In this document: one piece after another, positions 48,302 to 57,518 of the stretch
Numbering within the stretch: the stretch's first letter is position 1
Layout: each line of letters begins with the position of its first letter
Source: Azoarcus sp. DN11
Lineage (GTDB): Bacteria; Pseudomonadota; Gammaproteobacteria; Burkholderiales; Rhodocyclaceae
Reading direction: 5' to 3'
DNA length: 64,000 nucleotides
NCBI RefSeq assembly: GCF_003628555.1
Contig: NZ_CP021731.1
Coordinates: 620,001 to 684,000 of the forward strand
Position numbers and translations under genes: made by a program
The notes under the pieces: generated by a model
What the model was told of the DNA's origin: nothing
Seen by the model: the letters and a program-made list of their open reading frames with translations, nothing else
Databases searched by the model: none

Positions 48302-48360
48302 GATCGGTGACGGCAAGCGTGGGCTAAACGGGGAGTTCCGGCGCCTGGCCGGAGCGTGCT

Positions 48361-49891
<1,531 letters not shown>

Positions 49892-49913
49892 GACGAATTA
49901 CCTCCTTGGCTAA

Positions 49914-50225
49914 TCAGGCCGAGATCGCTTCGATGCGAAGCTCGGTGTAGTTCTGGCGATGGCCCTGGTGCTTCTGGTAGTGCTTGCGGCGGCGCATCTT
50001 GAAAATCTTGACCTTCTCGTGGCGGCCGTGGGAAACCACGGTCGCCTTCACTGCGGCGCCGGAAACCACCGGGGTGCCGATCTTGACCGACTCGCCCTCG
50101 CCGACCATGAGAACCTGGTCGATGGTGATTTCGGAGCCCACGTCTGCCGGTATCTGTTCTACCTTGATCTTTTCGCCGGCTGCGACGCGATACTGCTTGC
50201 CGCCGGTTTTTATCACCGCGTACAT
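49914..50225 (-). CDS. rplU: 50S ribosomal protein L21
   Basis: A 103-residue large-subunit protein. The start [30 protein letters not shown] is canonical; an open frame extends ten codons further upstream but is not family-like. [36 protein letters not shown] is the conserved C-terminal block. First gene of rplU-rpmA, with its own promoter in the 205-base divergent gap to the GntR-type regulator gene. Confidence 0.97.
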   Translation of the reverse strand: MYAVIKTGGKQYRVAAGEKIKVEQIPADVGSEITIDQVLMVGEGESVKIGTPVVSGAAVKATVVSHGRHEKVKIFKMRRRKHYQKHQGHRQNYTELRIEAISA

Positions 50226-50266
50226 GGTGTTGCTCCAGTGTTGATGGGTTTGCAAAGGAATCGCGC

Positions 50267-50296
50267 ACTATATACGAAGCGCGCCGGAATAGTCAA
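50267..50296 (-). promoter_or_regulatory. rplU promoter
   Basis: On the minus strand TTGACT (50291-50296), an 18-base spacer and TATAGT (50267-50272). The transcript would begin about 35 bases before rplU. Confidence 0.7.
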
Positions 50297-50361
50297 GAAA
50301 ATCAGCGCTTAGGCGGAAGCGCGATTCCCCCGCCGCGGGCCGGTGCGGGTATTCCCCAATG

Positions 50362-50390
50362 CTGACAGCGCGTGCAACTGAGCCTATGAT
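50362..50390 (+). promoter_or_regulatory. Promoter of the FadR-type regulator and glc operon
   Basis: CTGACA (50362-50367), a 17-base spacer and TATGAT (50385-50390), each one base from consensus. The predicted start near 50397 abuts a palindrome that matches a FadR-family operator. Confidence 0.65.
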
Positions 50391-50397
50391 TGGAATG

Positions 50398-50408
50398 TTG
50401 TCAGACAA
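50398..50408 (+). promoter_or_regulatory. Putative FadR-family operator
   Basis: TTGTCAGACAA is a perfect inverted repeat around a central A and fits TNGTNNNACNA, the general half-site pattern for FadR-subfamily GntR regulators. It overlaps the predicted transcription start, so autorepression by the gene that follows is likely. Confidence 0.55.
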
Positions 50409-50430
50409 ATTGCGGGGCAGGCTGAGTCAT

Positions 50431-51246
50431 ATGGTAAACGAAAGGTCGCGCCGTGGGCCGCGCCTGAGCGACGTGGTCGCGCGTCAGCTCGAAGCGTGGA
50501 TCAGCGAGCAGGGGTTGAAAGCCGGTGCCCAGTTGCCGACGGAGAAGGTGTTGTGCGAGCGCTTCGGCGTGAGTCGGGCGGTGATCCGCGAGGCGATTTC
50601 GCGCCTGAAGGCCGACGGTTGCGTGATGACGCGGCAGGGCTCGGGCGCCTACGTGGCGGCGCGGCCGGGCCAGGGCAGCTTCCGCCTGCTGAGGGCAGCG
50701 GCCGGTGAGGTGCCGACCGATGGCGCGGTCTCGGATCGCGAGGTGTCGGATATTTTCGAGCTGCGCTACCTCGTCGAGGTCGGTGCGGCGGAGCTTGCGG
50801 CCATGCGGCGGTCGCCGGCCGAACTGGAGCGCATGCGGGCGGCGCTGGACCGGATGGCTGCGGCGCTCGCGACCGGCGCCGATGCGCATACCGACGACGA
50901 CGCGTTTCACGTCGCCGTCGCGGCCGCGACGCACAACCCGCAGATCGAGCGCTTCCAGGCCTTCATGGGGCAGCAGTTTTCGGATTCGCGCGCGCCGACC
51001 TGGAACGCCGAGGGGCACCATTCCGGCCGCGCGCGCGATTCACAGGCCGAGCACGTGCGCATCTTCGAGGCCATTGTCGCGGGCGACGCGGCGGCGGCCC
51101 GCGCGGCGGCGACCGCGCACCTCGTGGGAGCGGTACAGCGCCTGGGGCTGCGCGAGCGGCGCTGGGCCGGCGTGGTGACGAAGGTGGAAGCGCGTGCGGC
51201 GGGCGCGCGCAACGAGGAGCGGCACGAAGTGGAGAACGAACAATGA
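50431..51246 (+). CDS. GntR/FadR-family regulator (GlcC-like)
   Basis: A 271-residue repressor or activator. I start it at ATG 50431 (MVNERSRRGPRLSDVVARQLEAWI), because the longer in-frame starts at 50359-50395 precede or overlap the predicted promoter and operator. The winged-helix domain has LKAGAQLPTEKVLCERFGVSRAVIREAISRLKADGCVMTRQGSGAYV. The FCD effector domain follows, with DIFELRYLVEVGAAELAAMRR, the Asp of DDAFHVAVAAATHNPQIERF and SQAEHVRIFEAIVAGDAAAARAAATAHLV supplying metal and ligand contacts. It is co-directional with glcD and overlaps its ATG by 4 bases, so it probably senses glycolate or a related hydroxy acid. Confidence 0.9.
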   Translation: MVNERSRRGPRLSDVVARQLEAWISEQGLKAGAQLPTEKVLCERFGVSRAVIREAISRLKADGCVMTRQGSGAYVAARPGQGSFRLLRAAAGEVPTDGAVSDREVSDIFELRYLVEVGAAELAAMRRSPAELERMRAALDRMAAALATGADAHTDDDAFHVAVAAATHNPQIERFQAFMGQQFSDSRAPTWNAEGHHSGRARDSQAEHVRIFEAIVAGDAAAARAAATAHLVGAVQRLGLRERRWAGVVTKVEARAAGARNEERHEVENEQ

Positions 51247-52754
51247 ACATTGCGGCGGACCCGGTGGTCCTGGGCGAGCAGGAGGCGGACTTTTCGTCGA
51301 TCGACAAGGTCCGCGTGGTCGAGGCGTTGGCGCGGGTGCTGCCCGCGGGGGCGCTGATGTACGACGTGGAGGACTTGCGCCCGTATGAGTGTGACGGGCT
51401 GTCGGCCTACCGGCAGCTGCCGATGGTCGTGGCGCTGCCAACGACCGAGGCGCAGGTCGTGGCGGTGCTGAAGGTGTGCAGCGAGATGGGGGTGCCCGTC
51501 GTCGCGCGCGGTGCCGGCACCGGCCTGTCGGGCGGCGCGCTGCCGCACGAGTTCGGCGTCGTGCTGTCGCTGGCGCGCTTCAACCGCATCCTGCACCTCG
51601 ATCCCCACGCGCGTACCGCGGTCGTGCAGCCGGGGGTGCGCAACCTCGCGATCTCCGAGGCCGCCTCGCCGCATGGCCTGTATTACGCCCCGGATCCGTC
51701 CTCGCAGATCGCGTGCACGATCGGCGGCAACGTCGCCGAGAACTCGGGCGGCGTGCATTGCCTGAAATACGGCCTCACCGTGCATAACGTGCTGCGCGTG
51801 CGCGGCGTGACCATCGACGGCGAGGTCGTCGAGATCGGCAACCACGGCCTGGATGCGCCGGGCTACGACCTGCTGGCGCTGGTGATCGGCTCGGAAGGCA
51901 TGCTCGCGGTGGTCACCGAAGTGACGGTCAGGCTCACGCCCAAGCCGCAGCTCGCGCAGTGCGTGCTCGCGGCCTTCGACGATGTCATCAAGGCGGGCGA
52001 GGCAGTGGCGGAGATCATCGCCGCCGGCATCATTCCGGCCGGTCTCGAAATGATGGACCAGCCCGCCACGGCGGCGGTCGAGCAGTTCGTCCATGCGGGC
52101 TACCCGCTGGACGCGAAGGCGATTCTGCTGTGCGAATCCGACGGCACGCCCGAGGAAGTCGCCGAGGAGATCGAGCGCGTGCGGGCGGTGCTCGAGGCGA
52201 GCGGCGCGACGGAGATCCGCGTCTCGCGCGACGAGGCCGAGCGCATGAAGTTCTGGGCCGGCCGCAAGGCCGCCTTCCCGGCGGCGGGGCGCATCTCGCC
52301 CGACTACTACTGCATGGACGGCACGATCCCGCGGAAGCGCCTGGGCGAGATGCTCGAGGCCATCCAGCAGATGGAAGGCAAGCACGGGCTGCGCTGCATC
52401 AACGTGTTCCACGCCGGCGACGGCAACCTGCATCCGCTGATCCTGTTCGATGCCAACCAGGCGGGCGAACTCGAACGGGCGGAAGCCTTCGGCGCGGACA
52501 TCCTGGAACTGTCGGTGGCACTGGGCGGCACGATCACCGGCGAGCACGGCGTCGGCATCGAGAAGATCAACCAGATGTGCAGCCAGTTCACGCGGCCGGA
52601 GCTGGCGATGTTCTTCCGCGTCAAGGGTGCCTTCGATCCGCGCGGGCTGCTGAACCCGGGCAAGGCGATCCCGACGCTCAACCGCTGCGCCGAATACGGC
52701 CGCATGCGCGTGAGCAACGGGCATATCCCGTATCCGGACATCCCCCGCTTCTGA
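51243..52754 (+). CDS. glcD: Glycolate oxidase FAD-binding subunit GlcD
   Basis: A 503-residue flavoprotein, the catalytic subunit that oxidises glycolate (or D-lactate) to glyoxylate. The PCMH-type FAD domain shows PMVVALPTTEAQVVAVLKVCSEMGVPVVARGAGTGLSGGALP, then DPSSQIACTIGGNVAENSGGVHCLKYG and LLALVIGSEGMLAVVTEVTVRL. The C-terminal FAD-oxidase cap has NVFHAGDGNLHPLILFD, GGTITGEHGVGIEKINQM and FDPRGLLNPGKAIP. All are standard for GlcD. It is translationally coupled to the regulator upstream and to the small membrane protein downstream (TGATG). Confidence 0.95.
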   Translation: MNIAADPVVLGEQEADFSSIDKVRVVEALARVLPAGALMYDVEDLRPYECDGLSAYRQLPMVVALPTTEAQVVAVLKVCSEMGVPVVARGAGTGLSGGALPHEFGVVLSLARFNRILHLDPHARTAVVQPGVRNLAISEAASPHGLYYAPDPSSQIACTIGGNVAENSGGVHCLKYGLTVHNVLRVRGVTIDGEVVEIGNHGLDAPGYDLLALVIGSEGMLAVVTEVTVRLTPKPQLAQCVLAAFDDVIKAGEAVAEIIAAGIIPAGLEMMDQPATAAVEQFVHAGYPLDAKAILLCESDGTPEEVAEEIERVRAVLEASGATEIRVSRDEAERMKFWAGRKAAFPAAGRISPDYYCMDGTIPRKRLGEMLEAIQQMEGKHGLRCINVFHAGDGNLHPLILFDANQAGELERAEAFGADILELSVALGGTITGEHGVGIEKINQMCSQFTRPELAMFFRVKGAFDPRGLLNPGKAIPTLNRCAEYGRMRVSNGHIPYPDIPRF

Positions 52755-52912
52755 TGGACCGGGGCTGGATCCAGTTTCTACTCGTGGTCGTGCCGGTGAT
52801 GTCGCTGATCGGCTCGTGGCTAGCGCTGCGGGCGATCGCCGAGCGACGTGACGGCAAGCCGGACGCTCATCGGGCGCCGGACAAGGCAAGGAATAAGGCG
52901 GAGAGCGAATGA
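52754..52912 (+). CDS. Small membrane protein between glcD and glcE (unrecognised)
   Basis: A 52-residue protein: an N-terminal membrane helix (WIQFLLVVVPVMSLIGSWLAL) followed by a charged, Arg/Lys/Asp-rich cytoplasmic tail (ERRDGKPDAHRAPDKARNKAES). Its ATG overlaps the glcD stop by one base (TGATG), and its own stop overlaps the glcE ATG by 4 bases, so it is locked into the operon. I do not recognise a family. It could anchor the peripheral GlcDEF complex to the inner membrane. Confidence 0.7.
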   Translation: MDRGWIQFLLVVVPVMSLIGSWLALRAIAERRDGKPDAHRAPDKARNKAESE

Positions 52913-53982
52913 GCGATTTGACTGAACAGTGGCGCGAGCGGGTGCACGCCGCGGCGGCGTCGGGCACGGCGCTGCAGGTGCGGGGCGGCGGGACGAAGGC
53001 GTTCTACGGCCGCGAGCCCGTCGGCGAGGTGTTCGACACGCGCGGCCATGCGGGCGTCGTCAGCTACGAGCCGACCGAGCTGGTCGTGACCGCTCGGGCG
53101 GGCACGCCGCTGGCGGAACTCGAGGCGCTGGTCGCCGAGCGCGGGCAGATGCTGGCCTTCGAGCCGCCGCATTTCGGCGCGGACGCGACCGTCGGCGGCT
53201 GCGTCGCGGCCGGACTGTCGGGGCCGCGGCGGGCGGCGGCCGGGGCGCTGCGCGACTTCGTGCTCGGCGTGCGCATCCTGGATGGCCGCGGCGAGGCGCT
53301 GTCCTTCGGCGGCCAGGTGATGAAGAACGTCGCCGGCTACGACCTGTCGCGCGCGATCGCCGGCAGCCTCGGCACGCTGGGGCTGATCCTCGACGTGTCC
53401 TTGAAAGTCCTGCCGCGCCCGGTCGCGGAGACCACGCTGCGCTTTGCGATCGACGAGAAGGAAGCGATCGGCCGCGTCAACGACTGGGGGGGCCAGCCGC
53501 TGCCGATCTCCGCGTCGGCGTGGTGTGACGGTGCGCTGTACCTGCGCCTTTCCGGCGCGGAGGCCGCGGTGCGCGCGGCGGAACGCAGGCTCGGCGGCGA
53601 CCTCGTGGAGGCCGCGGGGGCGTCCGCGTTCTGGGCGGGCGTGCGCGAGCAGACGGACGCGTATTTCGCCGACCCGCGGGCGGGCGAGGTCCTGTGGCGC
53701 CTGTCGCTGCCGAGCTCGGCGGCGCCGGTGAAGCTGCCCGGGACGCAGTTCATCGAGTGGGGCGGCGCCTTGCGCTGGCTGCGCTCCGATGTGCCGGCCG
53801 CGACGGTCCGCGAGCGCGTCGCTGCGCTGGGCGGCCATGCGACGGCCTTCCGCGGGTTCGACCGCAGCGGCGACGTCTTCCATCCGCTCGCCGCGCCGGT
53901 CATGGCGATCCAGCGCCGGCTCAAGCAGGCCTTCGATCCCGCAGGAATCTTCAACCCCGGTCGTTTCTACGACGGATTCTGA
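52909..53982 (+). CDS. glcE: Glycolate oxidase FAD-binding subunit GlcE
   Basis: A 357-residue subunit with the same PCMH FAD fold as GlcD but shorter. Blocks are ALQVRGGGTKAFYGRE, VVSYEPTELVVTARAGTPLAELEALVAERGQMLAFEPPHFGADATVGGCVAAGLSGPRRAAAGALRDFVLGVRILDGRGE and GGQVMKNVAGYDLSRAIAGSLGTLGLILDVSLKVLPRP, and the end is KQAFDPAGIFNPGRFY. It is needed for glycolate oxidase activity in E. coli. ATG overlaps the preceding stop by 4 bases; glcF follows after 2 bases. Confidence 0.95.
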   Translation: MSDLTEQWRERVHAAAASGTALQVRGGGTKAFYGREPVGEVFDTRGHAGVVSYEPTELVVTARAGTPLAELEALVAERGQMLAFEPPHFGADATVGGCVAAGLSGPRRAAAGALRDFVLGVRILDGRGEALSFGGQVMKNVAGYDLSRAIAGSLGTLGLILDVSLKVLPRPVAETTLRFAIDEKEAIGRVNDWGGQPLPISASAWCDGALYLRLSGAEAAVRAAERRLGGDLVEAAGASAFWAGVREQTDAYFADPRAGEVLWRLSLPSSAAPVKLPGTQFIEWGGALRWLRSDVPAATVRERVAALGGHATAFRGFDRSGDVFHPLAAPVMAIQRRLKQAFDPAGIFNPGRFYDGF

Positions 53983-53984
53983 AC

Positions 53985-55229
53985 ATGCAGACCCAACTTG
54001 CCGATTTCATCAAGAACACGCCCGAAGGGCGCGAGGCCGAAGCGATCCTGCGCAACTGCGTGCACTGCGGTTTCTGCACCGCGACCTGCCCGACCTACCA
54101 GCTGCTCGGCGACGAGCTGGACGGGCCGCGCGGCCGCATCTACCTGATCAAGCAGCTGCTCGAAGGCCACGACGTCACCGAAAAGACGCGCCTGCACCTC
54201 GACCGCTGCCTGACTTGCCGCTCGTGCGAGTCGACCTGTCCTTCCGGCGTGCATTACAGCCGCCTGGCCGACATCGGCCGCAATATCGTCGAACAGCGCG
54301 TGCCGCGGCGCGGCGCCGAGGCGGCGAAGCGCTGGGCGCTGCGCGAATTCGTGCCGCGCACGGACGTGTTCGGCGTCGCGATGAAGGCGGGTCGTGCCGT
54401 GCGCGGGCTGTTGCCCGAGGCGCTGAAGGAAAAGGTGCCCAGCCTGCGTCCCGCCGGCCCGTGGCCCAAGCCGCACCACGCGCGGCGCATGATCGCGCTG
54501 GCCGGTTGCGCGCAACCCGCGATGGCGCCGTCGATCAACGCGGCGACCGCGCGCGTGCTCGACGCCGTCGGCATTTCGCTGGTCGAGCAGCCGGGGGCGG
54601 GATGCTGCGGCGCAGTGCGCTTCCACCTGAACGACCAGGAAGGCGGCCGCGACGATGCCCGGCGCAACATCGACGCCTGGTGGCCGGCGGTCGAACGCGG
54701 TGAGATCGAGGCCATCGTCATGACGGCCTCGGGCTGCGGCGTGCAGGTGAAGGACTACGGCCACCTGCTCGCGCAGGATCCTGCCTATGCGGAAAAGGCC
54801 GCGCGCATTGCGGAGATGACCCGTGACGTCAGCGAAATCGTCGCTGCGGAGGGCTGGAAGCTGCAGGAGCTGCTGAAGACCCGTCGCGGCGACGCCGTCA
54901 AGGTGGCGTTCCAGTCCCCCTGCACCTTGCAGCACGGCCAGAAGATCCGCGGCGTCGTCGAGAACCTCCTCACGACCGCGGGCTTCGAGCTCACGCCGGT
55001 GCGTGACGGCCATCTGTGCTGTGGCTCGGCCGGCACTTACTCGATCCTGCAGCCGGAGCTCTCGAAGCAGTTGCGTACCAACAAGCTCGCGGCGCTGGGC
55101 GAGGGCGGGGCGGCGATCATCGCGTCGGCCAACATCGGGTGCATGACGCACCTGCAGGGCGGCACGGAGACGCCCGTGCGCCACTGGGTGGAGCTGGTCG
55201 ACAGCCGCCTCAACGGCCTTCCCCTGTGA
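53985..55229 (+). CDS. glcF: Glycolate oxidase iron-sulfur subunit GlcF
   Basis: A 414-residue electron-transfer subunit. Two N-terminal 4Fe-4S motifs (CVHCGFCTATCPTY and CLTCRSCESTCPSG) are followed by two CCG domains with GCAQPAMAP..GAGCCGAVRFHLND and SPCTLQHGQK..GHLCCGSAGTYSILQPE, the cysteine-rich repeats of GlcF/HdrB-like proteins. It passes electrons from the flavin subunits to the quinone pool. The start MQTQLADFIKNTPEGREAE lies 2 bases after glcE. Last gene of the operon; a GC-rich hairpin follows. No glcG or glcB is adjacent. Confidence 0.95.
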   Translation: MQTQLADFIKNTPEGREAEAILRNCVHCGFCTATCPTYQLLGDELDGPRGRIYLIKQLLEGHDVTEKTRLHLDRCLTCRSCESTCPSGVHYSRLADIGRNIVEQRVPRRGAEAAKRWALREFVPRTDVFGVAMKAGRAVRGLLPEALKEKVPSLRPAGPWPKPHHARRMIALAGCAQPAMAPSINAATARVLDAVGISLVEQPGAGCCGAVRFHLNDQEGGRDDARRNIDAWWPAVERGEIEAIVMTASGCGVQVKDYGHLLAQDPAYAEKAARIAEMTRDVSEIVAAEGWKLQELLKTRRGDAVKVAFQSPCTLQHGQKIRGVVENLLTTAGFELTPVRDGHLCCGSAGTYSILQPELSKQLRTNKLAALGEGGAAIIASANIGCMTHLQGGTETPVRHWVELVDSRLNGLPL

Positions 55230-55235
55230 GGAATG

Positions 55236-55275
55236 GGGCGCGGCGCACGTCCGGCCACGGATGCGCGCCGCGCCC
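55236..55275 (+). terminator. GC-rich hairpin after glcF
   Basis: GGGCGCGGCGC (55236-55246) pairs with GCGCCGCGCCC (55265-55275), with partial pairing continuing inward. There is no T-run, so termination may be inefficient. Confidence 0.5.
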
Positions 55276-55395
55276 TGAAAGCGCCCCGTCGACGAGCGTG
55301 AATGACATCACGACGGGTAAGCGGCTGCCCGCCTCCTCTCTATCCCAAACTGGGTAGCCGCGGTAATATCGGCGGAAAAATACATTCCACCGCCA

Positions 55396-56163
55396 ATGCC
55401 CATTACCGTCGAAACCTGCGTTGCAAGCCACATCGGCGACCGGCACGAGCAGCAGGACCGCGTGGGCGTCTTCGCGCATCCGCGCCAGCCCGGAACGCTC
55501 ATGGCCGTTCTTGCCGATGGCATGGGCGGGCACACCGGCGGCGCCATGGCAGCCGAGCAGGTGCTGCTGAAGGCGCGGCAGAACTTCGAAGACTACTCTC
55601 CGCGCAGGGAAGAGGTCGCCGACCTGCTGCACGGCATCGTCGACGAGGCGCACCTGATCATCCGCCTGACGCGGCTGACCAGCGAAAAGGAGCCTCACAG
55701 CACGGCCGTGGTATTCGTGCTGCAGCCCGGGCAGATACGCTGGGCGCATTGCGGCGATTCGCGTCTCTATCACTTTAGAAATAACCGCCTGATCAGCCGC
55801 AGCGAAGATCATTCGCTCGTCGGCGACCTGCAGCGCAAGGGGCAACTCAACGATGCCGGCGCGCGCGTGCATCCCCAGCGCAACGTCCTGCTGTCCTGCC
55901 TCGGCGCCGCGCAGGCACCCGAGGTGAGCGTCGGCGAGGCAGTTCGTCCCCAGGCGGGGGACAGCTTCCTGCTGTGTTCGGACGGCCTCTGGGGGCTGCT
56001 GTCGGATGCGGAGATCGCGGCCGAGGTTTCCGGCCGCCGCGCCCGCGATGCGGCCGAAGCGCTGGTCGACCGGGCGCGCAAGCGTGGCGCCGGGAGCGGC
56101 GACAACATCTCGCTGGCGCTGATCAAGCTCGTCGACGTTCCCGCCCCCGAGTCAGAGTCTTAG
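55396..56163 (+). CDS. PP2C-type serine/threonine protein phosphatase
   Basis: A 255-residue metal-dependent phosphatase (PPM/Stp1 type). Conserved motifs are in order: SHIGDRHEQQDRVG (motif 1, with GDR), VLADGMGGHTGG (metal-binding DGMGG), STAVVFVLQPGQIRWAHCGDSRLYHFRNNRL, RSEDHSL, LLSCLGA, LCSDGLWGLLSD and GSGDNISLALIKL. All metal-binding aspartates appear present. It normally reverses the action of a Hanks-type kinase, but none is encoded in this window. A TAATAT hexamer lies about 30 bases upstream. Its last 12 bases overlap the 3' end of corA on the opposite strand. Confidence 0.92.
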   Translation: MPITVETCVASHIGDRHEQQDRVGVFAHPRQPGTLMAVLADGMGGHTGGAMAAEQVLLKARQNFEDYSPRREEVADLLHGIVDEAHLIIRLTRLTSEKEPHSTAVVFVLQPGQIRWAHCGDSRLYHFRNNRLISRSEDHSLVGDLQRKGQLNDAGARVHPQRNVLLSCLGAAQAPEVSVGEAVRPQAGDSFLLCSDGLWGLLSDAEIAAEVSGRRARDAAEALVDRARKRGAGSGDNISLALIKLVDVPAPESES

Positions 56164-57249
56164 CCAGTTCCGCCGCCAGAACGCGGCCGCCATGGCTCCC
56201 GCGACCCCTGCCATCATCGCCAGCGAGATATAGAAGCCCTGGGCGTCACCCAGCAGCGGCATGTGGCTGAAATTCATGCCGAATATGCCGGTGATCAGCG
56301 TAGCGGGCAGGAACAGCGTGGTGAGCACCGTGAGGATGCGCACTTCGACGTTCAGCCGGTTGCTGACCGACGAGAGATACATGTCCATCAGGTCGCCCAG
56401 CAGCTCGCGCACGGCGTCGAGCGTCTCGATCACGTGGATGGTGTGATCGTAGACGTCGCGAAGATATAACCGGGTCTCGGGCTGGAAGAAGCGGTTCTCG
56501 TCGCGGATCAGGCCGTTGAGCACTTCGCGCAGCGGCCAGATCGCGCGGCGCAGCAGCTGGGTGTCGTGCTTGACGAGGTTGATCGTGCGCAGCAATTGGG
56601 GCGTCGGGCTTGCCAGGGCTTCGTCCTCGAGCTGCTCGGCGGTGTCGCTCAGCTGGTCGACGACGACGAAATACTGGTCGATGACCGTATCGAGCAGCGT
56701 GTAGGCGAGATAGTCGGTGCCGTGTTTGAGCAGCGGCGCCCCGGCAGCGCGCATGCGCTCGCGGATGGGCTCGAAGAGGCCGGTGCGGCGTTCCTGGAAG
56801 GTCAGGACGAAATTTTCCCCGAGGACGACGCTGAGCTGATCCGAGTTCAGGGTCCGCGATTCCGTGTCATACCCGAACACGCGCAGGACGCAAAAAAGAT
56901 AGTCGCCGTAGTCCTCGATCTTCGCCCGCTGGTGCGTGTTGAGGATGTCCTCGAGGACCAGCGGATGCAGGCCGAAGCGCAGTCCGATCTCGCCGAGGAT
57001 TGCCGCATCCTGCAGGCCATGCACATTGAGCCAGCGGCGAGTGCGCGTCGGCACGTATTCGCGCGAGGCGGCGATGTTCTCGAAGTGTTTTTCCTCGATG
57101 CCGTCGTCGTCATAGGCGATGAGCGTGATCTGCGGGCGATCGGTCTTGACCGCGCCGACATGGACCAGTGACCCCGGCGGAAGGCCGGCTTTTGCCGCTG
57201 AGAGGGCCTTGGTCTTGCGTCGTTTGGTGCCGTTGCGTGCTGTCTTCAT
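56152..57249 (-). CDS. corA: Magnesium/cobalt transporter CorA
   Basis: A 365-residue CorA protein. The large N-terminal cytoplasmic domain (RWLNVHGLQDAAILGEIGLRFGLHPLVLEDILNTHQRAKIEDYGDYLFCVLRVFGYD) is followed by the long stalk helix (YDHTIHVIETLDAVRELLGDLMDMYLSSVSNRLNVEVRILTVLTTLFLPATLITG). The signature GMN is in IFGMNFSHMPLL, between the two C-terminal membrane helices. The C-terminus ends Arg-rich (RRNWLRL). It forms pentameric Mg2+ channels. The N-terminus is basic (KRRKTKALSAAKAG). Convergent with the phosphatase gene. Confidence 0.95.
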   Translation of the reverse strand: MKTARNGTKRRKTKALSAAKAGLPPGSLVHVGAVKTDRPQITLIAYDDDGIEEKHFENIAASREYVPTRTRRWLNVHGLQDAAILGEIGLRFGLHPLVLEDILNTHQRAKIEDYGDYLFCVLRVFGYDTESRTLNSDQLSVVLGENFVLTFQERRTGLFEPIRERMRAAGAPLLKHGTDYLAYTLLDTVIDQYFVVVDQLSDTAEQLEDEALASPTPQLLRTINLVKHDTQLLRRAIWPLREVLNGLIRDENRFFQPETRLYLRDVYDHTIHVIETLDAVRELLGDLMDMYLSSVSNRLNVEVRILTVLTTLFLPATLITGIFGMNFSHMPLLGDAQGFYISLAMMAGVAGAMAAAFWRRNWLRL

Positions 57250-57272
57250 CGGAAATTTCTTGCAGGAACAGG

Positions 57273-57300
57273 TTGCGCTGTCATTGGCAATCGGTATTAT
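57273..57300 (+). promoter_or_regulatory. Probable pnt operon promoter
   Basis: TTGCGC (57273-57278), a 16-base spacer and TATTAT (57295-57300). The expected start (near 57307) lies just upstream of a four-copy TGCA array, in the classic position for repression. The gap 57250-57518 otherwise holds a hairpin at 57358-57379 (CAGGTGG with CCACCTG) and no gene. Confidence 0.5.
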
Positions 57301-57315
57301 CCGTCAAGCGCCCCC

Positions 57316-57343
57316 TGCAAATTGCAAGCATTTGCAGGCTGCA
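57316..57343 (+). promoter_or_regulatory. Four-copy TGCA operator array upstream of pnt
   Basis: TGCA occurs at 57316, 57323, 57333 and 57340, with spacers of 3, 6 and 3 bases, so the whole array is symmetric. The central half also forms a longer inverted repeat, CTGCAAAT (57315-57322) and ATTTGCAG (57330-57337). The 3-6-3 layout looks like a site for two dimers. Regulators of the BzdR/BoxR type in Azoarcus bind TGCA repeats. Confidence 0.65.
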
Positions 57344-57518
57344 TGAACACATTAGAACAGGTGGGGGCGTATCCACCTGCAGATTCAGTCGCGGATCATC
57401 GGAGAGTCGAAAACGGAATAGGCGCTGCGGAGCGTTCGGCCGCGGCTTTGCCCTGTCCGCCGTCGGAGTTGGCCCGCACAAGCGTTCCCGTTACCAACCC
57501 AGTCTGGGAGGACAGCCA

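Noticed and set aside
57358..57379. Hairpin CAGGTGG/CCACCTG as a terminator in the pnt leader
   Set aside because: It lacks a T-run and is only 7 bp; it may be leader structure but cannot be called a terminator.
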